From: Streptomyces sp. NBC_00708
GTDB lineage: Bacteria > Actinomycetota > Actinomycetes > Streptomycetales > Streptomycetaceae
Reading direction: 5' to 3'
NCBI GenBank assembly: GCA_036226585.1
Contig: CP108997.1
Location: 4,712,001-4,776,000 of the forward strand
Length of the DNA stretch: 64,000 nt
Below, in pieces: positions 47,873 to 57,236 of the stretch; the first letter of the stretch is position 1, and every line of letters starts with the position of its first letter. The position numbers and the translations under genes were made by a program. Under the pieces are notes generated by a model. It saw only the letters and a list, made by a program, of their open reading frames with translations, was not told the DNA's origin and made no database searches.

Positions 47873-49882
47873 TCAGCTCTCGGCCTTCGCGGCGGTGCGC
47901 GGTGCGCGGCGCCGGCGCGGCTTGGCCTCGCCCCCGTCGGTCGCGGTCTCCGCCACGGCCTCCGTCTTCGGCTTGGCGGCCGTACGCGTACGGCGGCGCA
48001 CCGGCTCGGGCTCGGAGATCGGCGCGATCTGGAAGTCGACCTCGTCCTCGGCCGGCTTGATCACCCGGGGACGGCGGCGCGGCCGGGTGACGGCGGGCGC
48101 CTCCGGCTCGGCCACGGGCGCGGTCTGGAAGCCCGCGTCCTCGGTCACCGGCTTGGCCACCCGGGCGCGGCGGCGACGCGGCTTGGCCTCCTCGGTCACC
48201 GTCTCGGCGACGGCCTCGGCGGCCACGGACTCGGCGACGGTCTCCGTCCTGGGCTTGGCGGCCCGGGTCCGGGTGCGCTTCTTCGGCGCGGCCTCGGCCT
48301 CCGGCTCGCTCTCCACGGCCACGGCCACGGGGGCCTCGGCCACGGCGACCGCGGCCTCGGCGACCGCGGCCTCGGCGACGGCCTCCGCGACGCCGACCCG
48401 GGTGCGACGGCGGCGGCGCGGGGTGCGCGGGCCGTCGGTCACCGGCTCGGACCCGGCCTCGGCGGCCGGCGCGGGCACGGTCGCCGCTTCCTCGGTGAGC
48501 GTCGTGCCACCACGGGTGCGCCGGCGCTGACGCGGGGTGCGCGGAGCACGCTCCTCACGGGCGGCGGGCGCCGGGGCGGCGGACTTGCGGCCACGGCCGC
48601 CCGTCTCGCCCAGGTCCTCGATCTCCTCGGCCCCCAGACCGGCACGGGTGCGCTCGGCACGCGGCAGGACACCCTTGGTGCCGGCCGGGATGGCGAGGTC
48701 CTCGTACAGGTGCGGGGAGGTCGAGTACGTCTCGACCGGGTCCGGGAACTTCAGGTCCAGGGCCTTGTTGATCAGCTGCCAGCGCGGGATGTCGTCCCAG
48801 TCGACCAGCGTGATCGCGATGCCCTTGGCGCCCGCGCGGCCGGTCCGGCCGATGCGGTGCAGGTAGGTCTTCTCGTCCTCGGGCGACTGGTAGTTGATGA
48901 CGTGGGTGACACCCTCGACATCGATACCGCGGGCGGCGACGTCGGTGCAGACCAGCACGTCGACCTTGCCGTTGCGGAAGGCCCGCAGCGCCTGCTCGCG
49001 GGCTCCCTGGCCGAGGTCGCCGTGGACGGCGCCGGAGGCGAAGCCGCGCCGCTCCAGCTGCTCGGCGATGTCCGCCGCGGTGCGCTTGGTGCGGCAGAAG
49101 ATCATCGCGAGCCCGCGGCCCTCGGCCTGGAGGATGCGCGAGACCATCTCGGGCTTGTCCATCGAGTGGGCGCGGTACACGTACTGCGCCGTGTTCTTGA
49201 CGGTCGTGCCCTCGTCGTCGGGCGAGGTGGCGTTGATGTGCGTCGGCTGCGACATGTAGCGGCGCGCGAGCGAGATGACCGCGCCCGGCATGGTGGCCGA
49301 GAACAGCATGGTCTGGCGCTTGGCCGGCAGCATCGTGATGATGCGCTCGACGTCGGGCAGGAAGCCCAGGTCCAGCATCTCGTCGGCCTCGTCGAGGACG
49401 AGCGCGCGGACCTTGGAGAGGTCCAGCTTGCGCTGGCCCGCGAGGTCGAGCAGCCGGCCGGGGGTGCCGACGATCACGTCGACGCCCTTCTTGAGGGCCT
49501 CGACCTGGGGCTCGTAGGCACGGCCGCCGTAGATCGCGAGGACCCGGACGTTGCGCACCTTGCCGGCGGTGAGCAGGTCGTTGGTGACCTGCTGGCACAG
49601 CTCGCGGGTGGGAACGACGATCAGGGCCTGCGGGGAGTCCGTCAGCTCCTCCGGCTTCGCGCGGCCCGCCTCGACATCGGCGAGGACGGTGACGCGCTCC
49701 AGCAGCGGGAGGCCGAAGCCGAGCGTCTTGCCGGTGCCGGTCTTGGCCTGGCCGATGACGTCGGACCCGGAGAGGGCGACGGGGAGCGTGAGCTCCTGGA
49801 TGGGGAAGGGGGACGTGATGCCGACGGCCTCAAGGGCCTCGGCCGTCTCGGAAAGAATCCCGAGGTCTCGGAACGTAGTCAG
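47873..49882 (-). CDS. DEAD-box RNA helicase (RhlE type) with apparent CTG start
   Basis: Protein of 669 aa if started at the CTG at 49880-49882. All helicase motifs are present: Q motif (SPFPIQE), I (AKTGTGKT, about 46-53), Ia (PTRELCQQ), Ib (TPGRLLDL), II (DEAD, about 164-167), III (SAT), IV (FCRTKRT), V (TDVAARGIDV) and VI (HRIGRTGRAG). A basic Glu/Ala/Arg-rich tail fills about 430-669. No ATG, GTG or TTG exists in frame between the Q motif and the upstream region; the first is a GTG at 49558, which would delete motifs Q and I. GAGG lies seven bases before the CTG. It probably unwinds RNA in ribosome assembly or cold adaptation. Confidence 0.85.
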   Translation of the reverse strand: MTTFRDLGILSETAEALEAVGITSPFPIQELTLPVALSGSDVIGQAKTGTGKTLGFGLPLLERVTVLADVEAGRAKPEELTDSPQALIVVPTRELCQQVTNDLLTAGKVRNVRVLAIYGGRAYEPQVEALKKGVDVIVGTPGRLLDLAGQRKLDLSKVRALVLDEADEMLDLGFLPDVERIITMLPAKRQTMLFSATMPGAVISLARRYMSQPTHINATSPDDEGTTVKNTAQYVYRAHSMDKPEMVSRILQAEGRGLAMIFCRTKRTAADIAEQLERRGFASGAVHGDLGQGAREQALRAFRNGKVDVLVCTDVAARGIDVEGVTHVINYQSPEDEKTYLHRIGRTGRAGAKGIAITLVDWDDIPRWQLINKALDLKFPDPVETYSTSPHLYEDLAIPAGTKGVLPRAERTRAGLGAEEIEDLGETGGRGRKSAAPAPAAREERAPRTPRQRRRTRGGTTLTEEAATVPAPAAEAGSEPVTDGPRTPRRRRRTRVGVAEAVAEAAVAEAAVAVAEAPVAVAVESEPEAEAAPKKRTRTRAAKPRTETVAESVAAEAVAETVTEEAKPRRRRARVAKPVTEDAGFQTAPVAEPEAPAVTRPRRRPRVIKPAEDEVDFQIAPISEPEPVRRRTRTAAKPKTEAVAETATDGGEAKPRRRRAPRTAAKAES

Positions 49883-50264
49883 GGTGCTGCCTCTTCTGTG
49901 AGACGCGGTCCGAGGCGAACGAAGGGGGTCGTACCGTGCCGGGGTTGGTCATCCGGCGGGATAAGCCGGGTGGCGCGGGACCACTGCCGTCGCTCGAGCG
50001 CTCGTGCCGCTGAGGGGGCCCCTCATCTGCGGTCGTACGTGTGCACGCACCGCGTGGAGGGCTGTCGGGTCGGAGCCGATCGGGCCACCGACCGGGCATC
50101 CTCATTCAATTTCGCGCCACGAGCAGATGCAAAGTGCTCAGTAAGCGCATTACCACTGTACCCCGGATCCGCGCATCTGTGTTGGGTGAATTCGTCGGAT
50201 CGGTGTGACATGGGTCGACGGGCGGACCCTTCCGCTCCCGCTCGGGCGGGCTATTCTGCGCTGC
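49883..50264. other. Intergenic region with long helicase leader (382 bp)
   Basis: Divergent promoter region. On the minus strand a TACAGT -10-like element at 50155-50160 would give the helicase a leader of about 265 nt, common for RNA helicases that control their own mRNA. No other coding feature is seen. Confidence 0.4.
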
Positions 50265-50999
50265 ATGGAGACGCCTGACAACGCCACTGACACCCCCGCG
50301 ACGACCAGAATCGCCGACCAGGACTGGGCCACCGCGTCCGCGCAGCCGCAGTACCGGGCGGCCGTCGTCGATCTGCTGGGCGCACTCGCCTACGGGGAGC
50401 TCGCGGCCTTCGAGCGGCTCGCCGAGGACGCCAAGCTCGCGCCGACCCTGGCCGACAAGGCGGAGCTGGCGAAGATGGCGTCCGCCGAGTTCCACCACTT
50501 CGAGCGGCTCACCGAGCGGCTGACGGCCATCGAGGTCGAGCCGACCGCCGCCATGGAGCCGTTCGCACGGGCGCTCGACGACTTCCACCGCCAGACCGCC
50601 CCCTCCGACTGGCTGGAGGGCCTGGTCAAGGCGTACGTCGGCGACTCGATCGCCAGCGACTTCTACCGGGAGGTCGCGGCCCGGCTCGACTCCGGCACCC
50701 GCTCCCTGGTCCTCGCCGTGCTCGACGACACGGGGCACGGCAACTTCGCCGTCGAGAAGGTGCGCGCGGCGATCGAGGCGGAACCGAGGGTCGGCGGCCG
50801 GCTGGCGCTGTGGGCGCGGCGGCTGATGGGCGAGGCGCTCTCACAGGCTCAGCGCGTGGTCGCGGACCGTGACGCGCTGTCGACGATGCTGGTCGGCGGG
50901 GTCGCCGACGGCTTCGACCTGGCGGAGGTCGGCCGGATGTTCTCCCGGATCACCGAGGCGCACACCAAGCGCATGGCCGCCCTGGGGCTCGCGGCGTAG
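50265..50999 (+). CDS. Ferritin-fold, MiaE-like hydroxylase-type protein
   Basis: Protein of 244 aa. It has a four-helix bundle with candidate diiron ligands in GELAAFERLAE (about 48-58) and SAEFHHFERLTER (about 79-91), and a later DDTGHGNFAVEKV segment. The M. tuberculosis orthologue is Rv3210c. MiaE-type proteins hydroxylate the isopentenyl group of modified tRNA adenosine, but this actinobacterial branch is not shown to do so. The ATG at 50265 is chosen as the longer reading frame adds 20 residues without similarity. It is divergent from the RhlE-type helicase, as in M. tuberculosis. Confidence 0.85.
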   Translation: METPDNATDTPATTRIADQDWATASAQPQYRAAVVDLLGALAYGELAAFERLAEDAKLAPTLADKAELAKMASAEFHHFERLTERLTAIEVEPTAAMEPFARALDDFHRQTAPSDWLEGLVKAYVGDSIASDFYREVAARLDSGTRSLVLAVLDDTGHGNFAVEKVRAAIEAEPRVGGRLALWARRLMGEALSQAQRVVADRDALSTMLVGGVADGFDLAEVGRMFSRITEAHTKRMAALGLAA

Positions 51000-51011
51000 G
51001 GAGAGCCGGCG

Positions 51012-51281
51012 TCAGGCGGCGGCCGACCGGCTCAGCCGGCGGCTGCGCGGCCTGATCAGCAGCGACACCGTCACGGCGGCGATCAGTACGGCACCCACCA
51101 CCGCGGCCGCCGCGTGGCCCCCGCCGAGCACCGAGTGCATGAGGGACGCGCCGAACACGGCACCGAGCGTCCCCGTGCCGAACACGGTCCGGCGGGCCGG
51201 GAGGCGGCCCGGCAGCGAGCGCAGTGCCGCCCAGGAGAGGACTGCTCCGAGCACGACGGCGCTCAACGTTTCCAGGATCAC
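51012..51281 (-). CDS. Small membrane protein, 89 aa
   Basis: Protein of 89 aa with three hydrophobic segments (about 1-20, 36-52 and 58-77) and a basic C-terminus (RPRSRRLSR). It contains a VFGTGTLGAVFGASLMHSVLGGGH loop. I do not recognise a named family; it is conserved in Streptomyces genomes (recollection). It ends 12 bp from the stop of the ferritin-fold gene, so the two converge. Function unknown. Confidence 0.6.
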   Translation of the reverse strand: MILETLSAVVLGAVLSWAALRSLPGRLPARRTVFGTGTLGAVFGASLMHSVLGGGHAAAAVVGAVLIAAVTVSLLIRPRSRRLSRSAAA

Positions 51282-51481
51282 GGACGATCACCTCGCAGAT
51301 ACGGAACGGACGCTTCGGTCCTGGTCGTACTACCCGTGAGCGGCCGGTCACAACCCTCCCGCGCACAGGCTTCGCCCAGCCGTCGCACAGGGAAGCGGAA
51401 TGCGCGGGCGGGAAACGCGAAGCGGCCCGGCGGGGAATCCCCGACCGGGCCGCTTCGTGCGGTCTTCGCGTCCGTGCGCCT

Positions 51482-51709
51482 CTACAGCGCGCCGAACCCC
51501 ACCCGTCGCGTGCTGGGCTCGCCGATCTCCACATAGGCGATCCGGTCGGCCGGCACGAGGACCTTGCGGCCCTTCTCGTCCGTGAGGCTGAGCAGCCGCG
51601 CCTTGCCGGCGAGAGCCTCGGAGACCGCGCTCTCGACCTCTTCGGCGGAAAGCCCGCTCTCCAGAACGATCTCCCGGGGCGTGTGCTGCACCCCGATCTT
51701 GACCTCCAC
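51482..51709 (-). CDS. DUF3107 protein (TB9.4/Rv3208A orthologue)
   Basis: Protein of 75 aa starting VEVKIGVQHTPREIVLESGL. This is a short family conserved in actinobacteria, known in M. tuberculosis as the T-cell antigen TB9.4 (Rv3208A). There it lies next to the TetR gene Rv3208, exactly as here. The GTG at 51709 fits the family start. It is likely cytoplasmic and has no catalytic motif. It is transcribed on the minus strand downstream of the TetR gene with a 130-bp gap. Confidence 0.88.
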   Translation of the reverse strand: MEVKIGVQHTPREIVLESGLSAEEVESAVSEALAGKARLLSLTDEKGRKVLVPADRIAYVEIGEPSTRRVGFGAL

Positions 51710-51840
51710 GGCTATGTCCCTCCGACGGTCAGTCCCTGCGCGGTGAACCGCGCCGTACGCAGCACACATTAGCCCGCTGAGGCGACTCGTCAGGGCGCCC
51801 CCGGCCACGCCCGCAGCGAACACGGGCGCCCGCCGGGCGG

Positions 51841-52482
51841 TCAGTGCTGATCGATGCCGTGCAGGGGGAAGCCCGCGATGCCCCGCCAGGCCAGCGAGGT
51901 GAGCAGCTGGACCGCCGTGTCGCGCGGAATGGCCGACCGGCTGGAGAGCCAGTACCGGGCGACCACCTGGGACACCCCGCCGAGGCCCACCGCGAGCAGC
52001 ATGGACTCGTCCTTGGACAGGCCCGTGTCGCCCGCGATCACGTCGGAGATCGCCTCGGCGCACTGGAGCGAGACCCGGTCCACGCGCTCGCGCACGGCGG
52101 GCTCGTTGGTCAGGTCGGACTCGAAGACCAGCCGGAAGGCGCCGCCCTCGTCCTCGACGTACGCGAAGTACGCGTCCATCGTCGCGGCCACGCGCAGCTT
52201 GTTGTCGGTGGTCGACGCCAGGGCCGTACGCACCGCCTGCAGCAGCGACTCGCAGTGCTGGTCGAGAAGGGCCAGGTAGAGCTCCAGCTTGCCCGGGAAG
52301 TGCTGGTAGAGCACCGGCTTGCTGACGCCGGCGCGCTCCGCGATGTCGTCCATCGCCGCGGAGTGGTACCCCTGCGCGACGAACACCTCCTGCGCGGCTC
52401 CCAGCAGCTGGTTGCGTCGGGCGCGGCGGGGCAGGCGAGTGCCCCGCGGGCGCGCCGCCTCGGTCTGCTCGATGGCTGTCAC
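51841..52482 (-). CDS. TetR-family transcriptional regulator (Rv3208 type)
   Basis: Protein of 213 aa. An Arg-rich N-terminus (PRGTRLPRRARRN) precedes a helix-turn-helix (about 20-62, with MDDIAERAGVSKPVLYQHF) and a ligand domain containing the conserved AYFAYVEDEGGAFRLVFESDLTNEPAVRERVDR segment. The GTG at 52482 is used because GGGAGG precedes it; a TTG four codons upstream is in fact part of the ribosome binding site. The orthologue is Rv3208 in the same block. The regulon is unknown. Confidence 0.9.
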   Translation of the reverse strand: MTAIEQTEAARPRGTRLPRRARRNQLLGAAQEVFVAQGYHSAAMDDIAERAGVSKPVLYQHFPGKLELYLALLDQHCESLLQAVRTALASTTDNKLRVAATMDAYFAYVEDEGGAFRLVFESDLTNEPAVRERVDRVSLQCAEAISDVIAGDTGLSKDESMLLAVGLGGVSQVVARYWLSSRSAIPRDTAVQLLTSLAWRGIAGFPLHGIDQH

Positions 52483-52650
52483 GCCGCCTCCCAAATTCGT
52501 GGTCCGACACAGCCGTTCCGTACGTGCCGCGCCATACCGACATCGTACTTTTGGGTAACCCCGGTATGCGCGGCGCGGACGCAGAATTTCACGGACCGGA
52601 CGGCTGCGGAAGCCGCAGGTTGTCCGGCCGGAGGCACAGAGCGGGATGTA

Positions 52651-52866
52651 TCAGCGGTAATCGTCCTCGTCCTGGGGGACGATTCGGGCCTGCTCCGCCG
52701 CGTCCGCCTCGCTGGCGTCGCCGCGATCGAAGTCCGTGAGCGGTTCGTCGCTCTCCGGGCGCAGGTCCGTCCGCTGCTCGGCGGCGTCCGCGTCGGGTGT
52801 CTCCTGGTCGGGTTCGTCCGGCTGGACGTCCTCGAAGGTCTCCGGGTCCCTCGGGTCGACCGTCAT
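52651..52866 (-). CDS. Small acidic hypothetical protein, 71 aa
   Basis: Protein of 71 aa starting MTVDPRDPETFEDVQPDEP and rich in Asp, Glu and Pro, with a sequence typical of disordered proteins. The ATG at 52866 is preceded by GGGAG. It has no signal peptide or recognisable domain. It lies between the TetR gene and the hydrolase gene and is divergent from the latter. Function unknown; it may act as a charged interaction partner. Confidence 0.65.
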   Translation of the reverse strand: MTVDPRDPETFEDVQPDEPDQETPDADAAEQRTDLRPESDEPLTDFDRGDASEADAAEQARIVPQDEDDYR

Positions 52867-52976
52867 GGTGACTCCCTTCCTCGGTTCGAGCCTATGAGGT
52901 ACCCCGTAAAGCCGCTATGCGATCGTGTGACGGCGAACACATGAACCCCGGTGTGATCATCTCGTAACATTGCCGC

Positions 52977-53942
52977 ATGTCTTCGACCGAGCTGCCGGGA
53001 ATCCGCGCCGCCGCCGCAGCGGTGGCACCCACGGTGAGCGCCGTCAGGGTCGCGGCGGGGGAGCGGCTGCGCTCCGTCGAGCTGGCCGGTCTGACGCTCA
53101 CCCTCCGTTCGCGGCCGTCCCGGGGGCCCGGACTGCCTCCCGCGCTGTTCGTGCACGGCCTCGGCGGCTCCTCGCAGAACTGGACGGCCCTGATGCCGCT
53201 CCTGGAGGAACGGGTCGACTGCGAGGCGGTCGACCTGCCCGGCTTCGGCGACTCGCCGCCCCCGGACGACGGCAACTACTCGGTCACCGGGCACGCCCGC
53301 GCGGTCATCCGCCTCCTGGACGCCCAGGAGCGCGGCCCCGTCCATCTCTTCGGCAACTCGCTGGGCGGCGCGGTGGCCACCAGGGTCGCCGCGGTCCGCC
53401 CCGACCTGGTGCGCACGCTCACCCTGGTCTCGCCGGCGCTCCCCGAGATCCGGGTGCAGCGCTCGGCCGCCCCGACCGCGCTGCTCGCACTCCCGGGCGT
53501 CGCCTCCCTGTTCGCCCGGCTGACCCGCGACTGGACCGCGGAGGAACGCACCCGCGGAGTCATGGCACTCTGTTACGGCGATCCGGCACGGGTCTCCGAC
53601 ACGGGCTTCCGCGACGCGGTGGCCGAAATGGAGCGAAGGCTGGAACTGCCGTACTTCTGGGACGCCATGGCGCGTTCCGCCCGTGGCATCGTCGACGCGT
53701 ACACGCTGGGCGGACAGCACGGGCTGTGGCGTCAGGCCGAGCGGGTGCTCGCGCCGACCCAGCTGGTGTACGGCGGACGGGACCAGCTCGTCTCGTTCCG
53801 GATGGCCCGCAGGGCGTCCGCGGCCTTCCGCGACGCGCGCCTGCTGACACTGCCCGACGCCGGGCACGTGGCGATGATGGAGTACCCGGAGGCGGTCGCC
53901 CAGGCGTTCCGGGAATTGCTCGACGAATGCGGCGGGAGCTGA
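52977..53942 (+). CDS. Alpha/beta hydrolase
   Basis: Protein of 321 aa. It has an alpha/beta hydrolase fold with HGLGGSS (oxyanion region), nucleophile Ser in FGNSLGG (about 123-129), Asp in VYGGRDQLVS and His in LPDAGHVAMM near the C-terminus. The pattern resembles the haloperoxidase/epoxide hydrolase-like branch. It starts just after a short gap from the acidic gene and is followed closely by the DUF3152 gene, so the two may be co-transcribed. The substrate is unknown. Confidence 0.85.
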   Translation: MSSTELPGIRAAAAAVAPTVSAVRVAAGERLRSVELAGLTLTLRSRPSRGPGLPPALFVHGLGGSSQNWTALMPLLEERVDCEAVDLPGFGDSPPPDDGNYSVTGHARAVIRLLDAQERGPVHLFGNSLGGAVATRVAAVRPDLVRTLTLVSPALPEIRVQRSAAPTALLALPGVASLFARLTRDWTAEERTRGVMALCYGDPARVSDTGFRDAVAEMERRLELPYFWDAMARSARGIVDAYTLGGQHGLWRQAERVLAPTQLVYGGRDQLVSFRMARRASAAFRDARLLTLPDAGHVAMMEYPEAVAQAFRELLDECGGS

Positions 53943-53950
53943 TCCAGGGC

Positions 53951-55264
53951 GTGGGACGACACAGCCGGAAGGGCCCCGCGCCCAGCGCGCCCGGGACCGG
54001 GCAGACCGAGGCGAACGAGGCGGGGCGCGAGGCCGCCCGGCCCGTCGCCGGCACCGGACGGCGCAGACGGCAGGCGGGGCCCGCGGGCCCCGGTCCGTTC
54101 CCGGGGGCGCCCGAGGCGCGCGGCGGCCACCCCGAGCAGCGTGAACCCGGCGGCGGCTGGGGCGCCGGCCCGATGCGCGCCCCCGGCGGGCCCGGTCTCC
54201 GGGCACCCGCTCCCGGTGCCCGGCCCGGCGTCCCGCACCCCGCGCACCCTCAGCAGGACACCGGCACCCGGCCGCTGATACCGGGCCCGCGGCGCGAGTT
54301 CGTCGAGGCGTTCGACAGCCCGCGGTCCGCACCGGCCGCACCGCGCCGGCGGAGCGCGGCGCCCGCCGGCCCGTACGGCTCGGTCACCGACCGGGAGACG
54401 CGCGCGCCGGAGGTCCGGCGCGACGAGGGCCCGGTCCCGGCCAGGGATCCCCGGGGCGGCAAGGGGCGGACGTTCACCGGTATCGCCGCCGCCGCGGTGA
54501 CCACCGTGCTCGCGGTCGTCGTGGCCGGCCAGGTCGCCCACGACCGCACCTCCGGGAGCGGGGCCGCGCAGGCGGCGGGGGTCGACCGGGACGCGGCGGA
54601 CGACGCCTCGCGTTCGGAGAGCCGGACGACGCCGTCCCCCGAGGCGGCGGCCGTCAAGCCTCTTACGTATGAACAGAAAATGGCCAAGCCCTATCCGCTG
54701 TCGCCGGCGCTGACGGGCTCGGGGAAGTTCGAGACCGTGCCCGGTTTCGCGAAGGCGCCCGGCAAGGGGACGAAGCACCGCTACCGGATCGATGTCGAGA
54801 AGGGGCTCGGGCTCGACGCGCAGCTGTTCGCGCAGGCCGTCCAGAAGACCCTCAACGACGACCGGAGCTGGGCGCACGACGGTGACATGACCTTCGAACG
54901 GATCTCCGAGGGCAAGCCGGACTTCGTCATCACGCTGGCCAGCCCCGGCACCACCGGCAAGTGGTGCGAGAAGTCGGGCCTGGACACCATGGAGGACAAC
55001 GTCTCCTGCGACTCGGCCGCCACCGAGCGCGTGATGATCAACGCCTACCGCTGGGCCCAGGGCTCGGCCACCTTCGGGCCGGACAAGCTGTACGCGTACC
55101 GGCAGATGCTCATCAACCACGAGGTCGGCCACCGGCTCGGCCACAACCATGTGAGCTGCCGGACCAAGGGCGCCCTCGCACCGGTCATGCAGCAGCAGAC
55201 CAAGACGCTGGACCTCGACGGCATCAAGTGCCGTCCCAATCCCTGGGTGTATCCCGAGGGCTGA
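53951..55264 (+). CDS. DUF3152 membrane-anchored zincin-type protein
   Basis: Protein of about 437 aa. A Pro/Gly/Arg-rich cytoplasmic part (about 1-170) precedes a membrane segment (about 178-200, TGIAAAAVTTVLAVVVAGQ) and a secreted domain with HEVGHRLGHNH near residue 397. This matches the metzincin HExxHxxGxxH exactly, so zinc-dependent peptidase activity is likely. Cysteines at KWCEKSG, VSCDSAA, HVSCRT and IKCRP may form disulfides. The orthologue Rv3207c has the same neighbours. The GTG at 53951 is preceded by GGGAG 12 bases away. Confidence 0.85.
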   Translation: MGRHSRKGPAPSAPGTGQTEANEAGREAARPVAGTGRRRRQAGPAGPGPFPGAPEARGGHPEQREPGGGWGAGPMRAPGGPGLRAPAPGARPGVPHPAHPQQDTGTRPLIPGPRREFVEAFDSPRSAPAAPRRRSAAPAGPYGSVTDRETRAPEVRRDEGPVPARDPRGGKGRTFTGIAAAAVTTVLAVVVAGQVAHDRTSGSGAAQAAGVDRDAADDASRSESRTTPSPEAAAVKPLTYEQKMAKPYPLSPALTGSGKFETVPGFAKAPGKGTKHRYRIDVEKGLGLDAQLFAQAVQKTLNDDRSWAHDGDMTFERISEGKPDFVITLASPGTTGKWCEKSGLDTMEDNVSCDSAATERVMINAYRWAQGSATFGPDKLYAYRQMLINHEVGHRLGHNHVSCRTKGALAPVMQQQTKTLDLDGIKCRPNPWVYPEG

Positions 55265-55484
55265 GTGGGTATCAGGCTCCCTTTCCGGGGCTCCCGTGTG
55301 TGACCCTCCGCCTCTATAGCGCGACAGAACGCTACGAGGGCGGGAAAGTTACGCCGGTTCACCCCTTTCGGTGGCGCGATGGACAACCGTCCGTCGCGCC
55401 ACCGGCGTATCCGCTTACGGTCGTCCCGCCGCGAGTCGCCGAATCCAACGGCGGCCGCTCACAAGGGAGATCGGGGGTGCGCTC

Positions 55485-57236
55485 GTGCGGATCGGACTGC
55501 TCACCGACGGTGGCTATCCGTACGCGACCGGTGAGTCCAGACTCTGGTGCGACCGTCTGGTACGCGGGCTCGCGCAGCACGAGTTCGACCTCTTCGCGCT
55601 CAGCCGTTCCGCCGAGCAGGAGGCGCAGGGCTGGGTCCGGCTCCCCGGCCAGGTCGGCAGCGTACGCACGGCACCCCTGTGGACCACCGACGAGGAGACC
55701 CTCGGCCTGCACGCGCCCCGGGGAGCGCTGGCCCGGCTGCTGACCGGAGGGGGCGCGCGGAGCTACGCGCGGCGCGAACGACGCCTCTTCGCCGCCCACT
55801 TCACCGACCTCGCGGCGGCGGTCTGCGGTGCGGTGGGCCACGAGCAGGGCGAGCCGGGCGCCCGCGCGCGGGACGGCGCCGACGCCCGGCTCGCGGACGA
55901 GCGGTTCACGCGCGGTCTCTACGGCCTCGCCGAACTCGCCGCCGAGCACGGCGGACTGCCCGCCGCCCTGCGCTCCGAGACGGCCGTGCGCATCCTGGAG
56001 GCCGCCTGCCGCGCGCCCGGCACCGGACGCACCGTGCAGACGGCCACCGTCGCCGACCTCCTCGCCTTCACCGCCGAGCTGGACCGGGTGCTGCGCCCCC
56101 TCTCCCTCGACTGGTACGAGGAGGACGGCCTCGGCGCCGTGGACCTCTGCCACGCCACGGCGGGCGGTGTCGCCGCCCTGCCGGGGCTGCTGGCCAAACG
56201 CTTCTTCGGGGTGCCGCTGCTGGTCACCGAGCACGCCGTACGGGTCCGGGCGCACTACCTCGCGTCGGGCGGTGCGCCGGTCAGCGCGCCGGTGCGCGCG
56301 CTCCTCGCGCACTTCCACGGGCTGCTCGCCTCCGAGGTGTACCGGCAGGCCGCGCTCATCACCCCGGGCAACACCCACGCCCGCCGCTGGCAGGAGCGGT
56401 GCGGCGCCGACCCCGCGAAGCTGCGGACCGTGTACCCGGGCATGGAGGCGGCCCGGTTCGCCGCGCTCGGCGAGAGCGAGGACGACGGCGGTCCGGACAC
56501 CCTCGTCTGGGTCGGCCGCATCGAGCCCGCCAAGGACCTGGTCGCCCTCCTGCACGCCTTCGCCGAGGTGCGCCTCGCCGAGCCGGAGGCCCGGCTGCGG
56601 ATCATCGGCGCCCCGGCCCCGGGCCCGGCGGGCGCCGCCTACCTGGCGCGCTGCCGGACCCTGGCCGCCCAGCTCCTCCCCGAGGAGGGCGCCGTCTCCT
56701 TCGAGGAGATCGGCGGCCCCGAGGTCCCCGACCTCGCCCAGGCGTACGCGGCAGGCGGTGTCGTGGTGCTCTCCAGCGTGGTCGAGGGCTTCCCGATCAG
56801 CCTGGTCGAGGCGATGTTCTGCGGCCGGGCCACCGTGTCGACGGACGTCGGCGCGGTCGTCGAGGTCATCGGCGGTACGGGACTCGTGGTCCCGCCGCGC
56901 AACCACCGGGCGCTCGCGGACGCCTGCCTCGCGCTCCTGCGCGACCCGGAGCGCCGTGCGCGCCTGGGCGCGGCGGCGCGCGCCCGCGCGCTCGAACTCT
57001 TCACCGTCGAACAGAACCTCGCGGCGTTCCACGGGATCTACCTGGAGCTGATCGCGCGGGCGCCGCTGCGCGAGAGGCCGCTGCCGGCCGGCGACGACGG
57101 CCCGCGCCCCTTCGCCACCCCGCCGGAGGCCCATGTCCTGGGCCACTGGCCGGACTCGGTGCCGCCGTCGTCCCCCGCCCCGGAGCGCGCCGACCGCACC
57201 CCGAGCTGGGCGGGCGCGGGAGGCGGCGATGCGTAA
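55485..57236 (+). CDS. PelF-like glycosyltransferase (GT4, DUF3492)
   Basis: Protein of 583 aa. The N-terminal half is the DUF3492 domain of PelF-type enzymes (LTDGGYPYATGESRLWCDRLVRGL). The GT-B C-terminal half has VWVGRIEPAKDL, HRALADAC and the E-x7-E motif (VEGFPISLVEAMF), marking the GT4 family. PelF polymerises N-acetylgalactosamine and galactosamine from UDP-sugars for Pel. Here it starts a four-gene cassette with a membrane protein, an epimerase and a spherulin-4-type hydrolase. The GTG at 55485 is chosen because the fold starts at once. The acceptor is unknown. Confidence 0.88.
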   Translation: MRIGLLTDGGYPYATGESRLWCDRLVRGLAQHEFDLFALSRSAEQEAQGWVRLPGQVGSVRTAPLWTTDEETLGLHAPRGALARLLTGGGARSYARRERRLFAAHFTDLAAAVCGAVGHEQGEPGARARDGADARLADERFTRGLYGLAELAAEHGGLPAALRSETAVRILEAACRAPGTGRTVQTATVADLLAFTAELDRVLRPLSLDWYEEDGLGAVDLCHATAGGVAALPGLLAKRFFGVPLLVTEHAVRVRAHYLASGGAPVSAPVRALLAHFHGLLASEVYRQAALITPGNTHARRWQERCGADPAKLRTVYPGMEAARFAALGESEDDGGPDTLVWVGRIEPAKDLVALLHAFAEVRLAEPEARLRIIGAPAPGPAGAAYLARCRTLAAQLLPEEGAVSFEEIGGPEVPDLAQAYAAGGVVVLSSVVEGFPISLVEAMFCGRATVSTDVGAVVEVIGGTGLVVPPRNHRALADACLALLRDPERRARLGAAARARALELFTVEQNLAAFHGIYLELIARAPLRERPLPAGDDGPRPFATPPEAHVLGHWPDSVPPSSPAPERADRTPSWAGAGGGDA

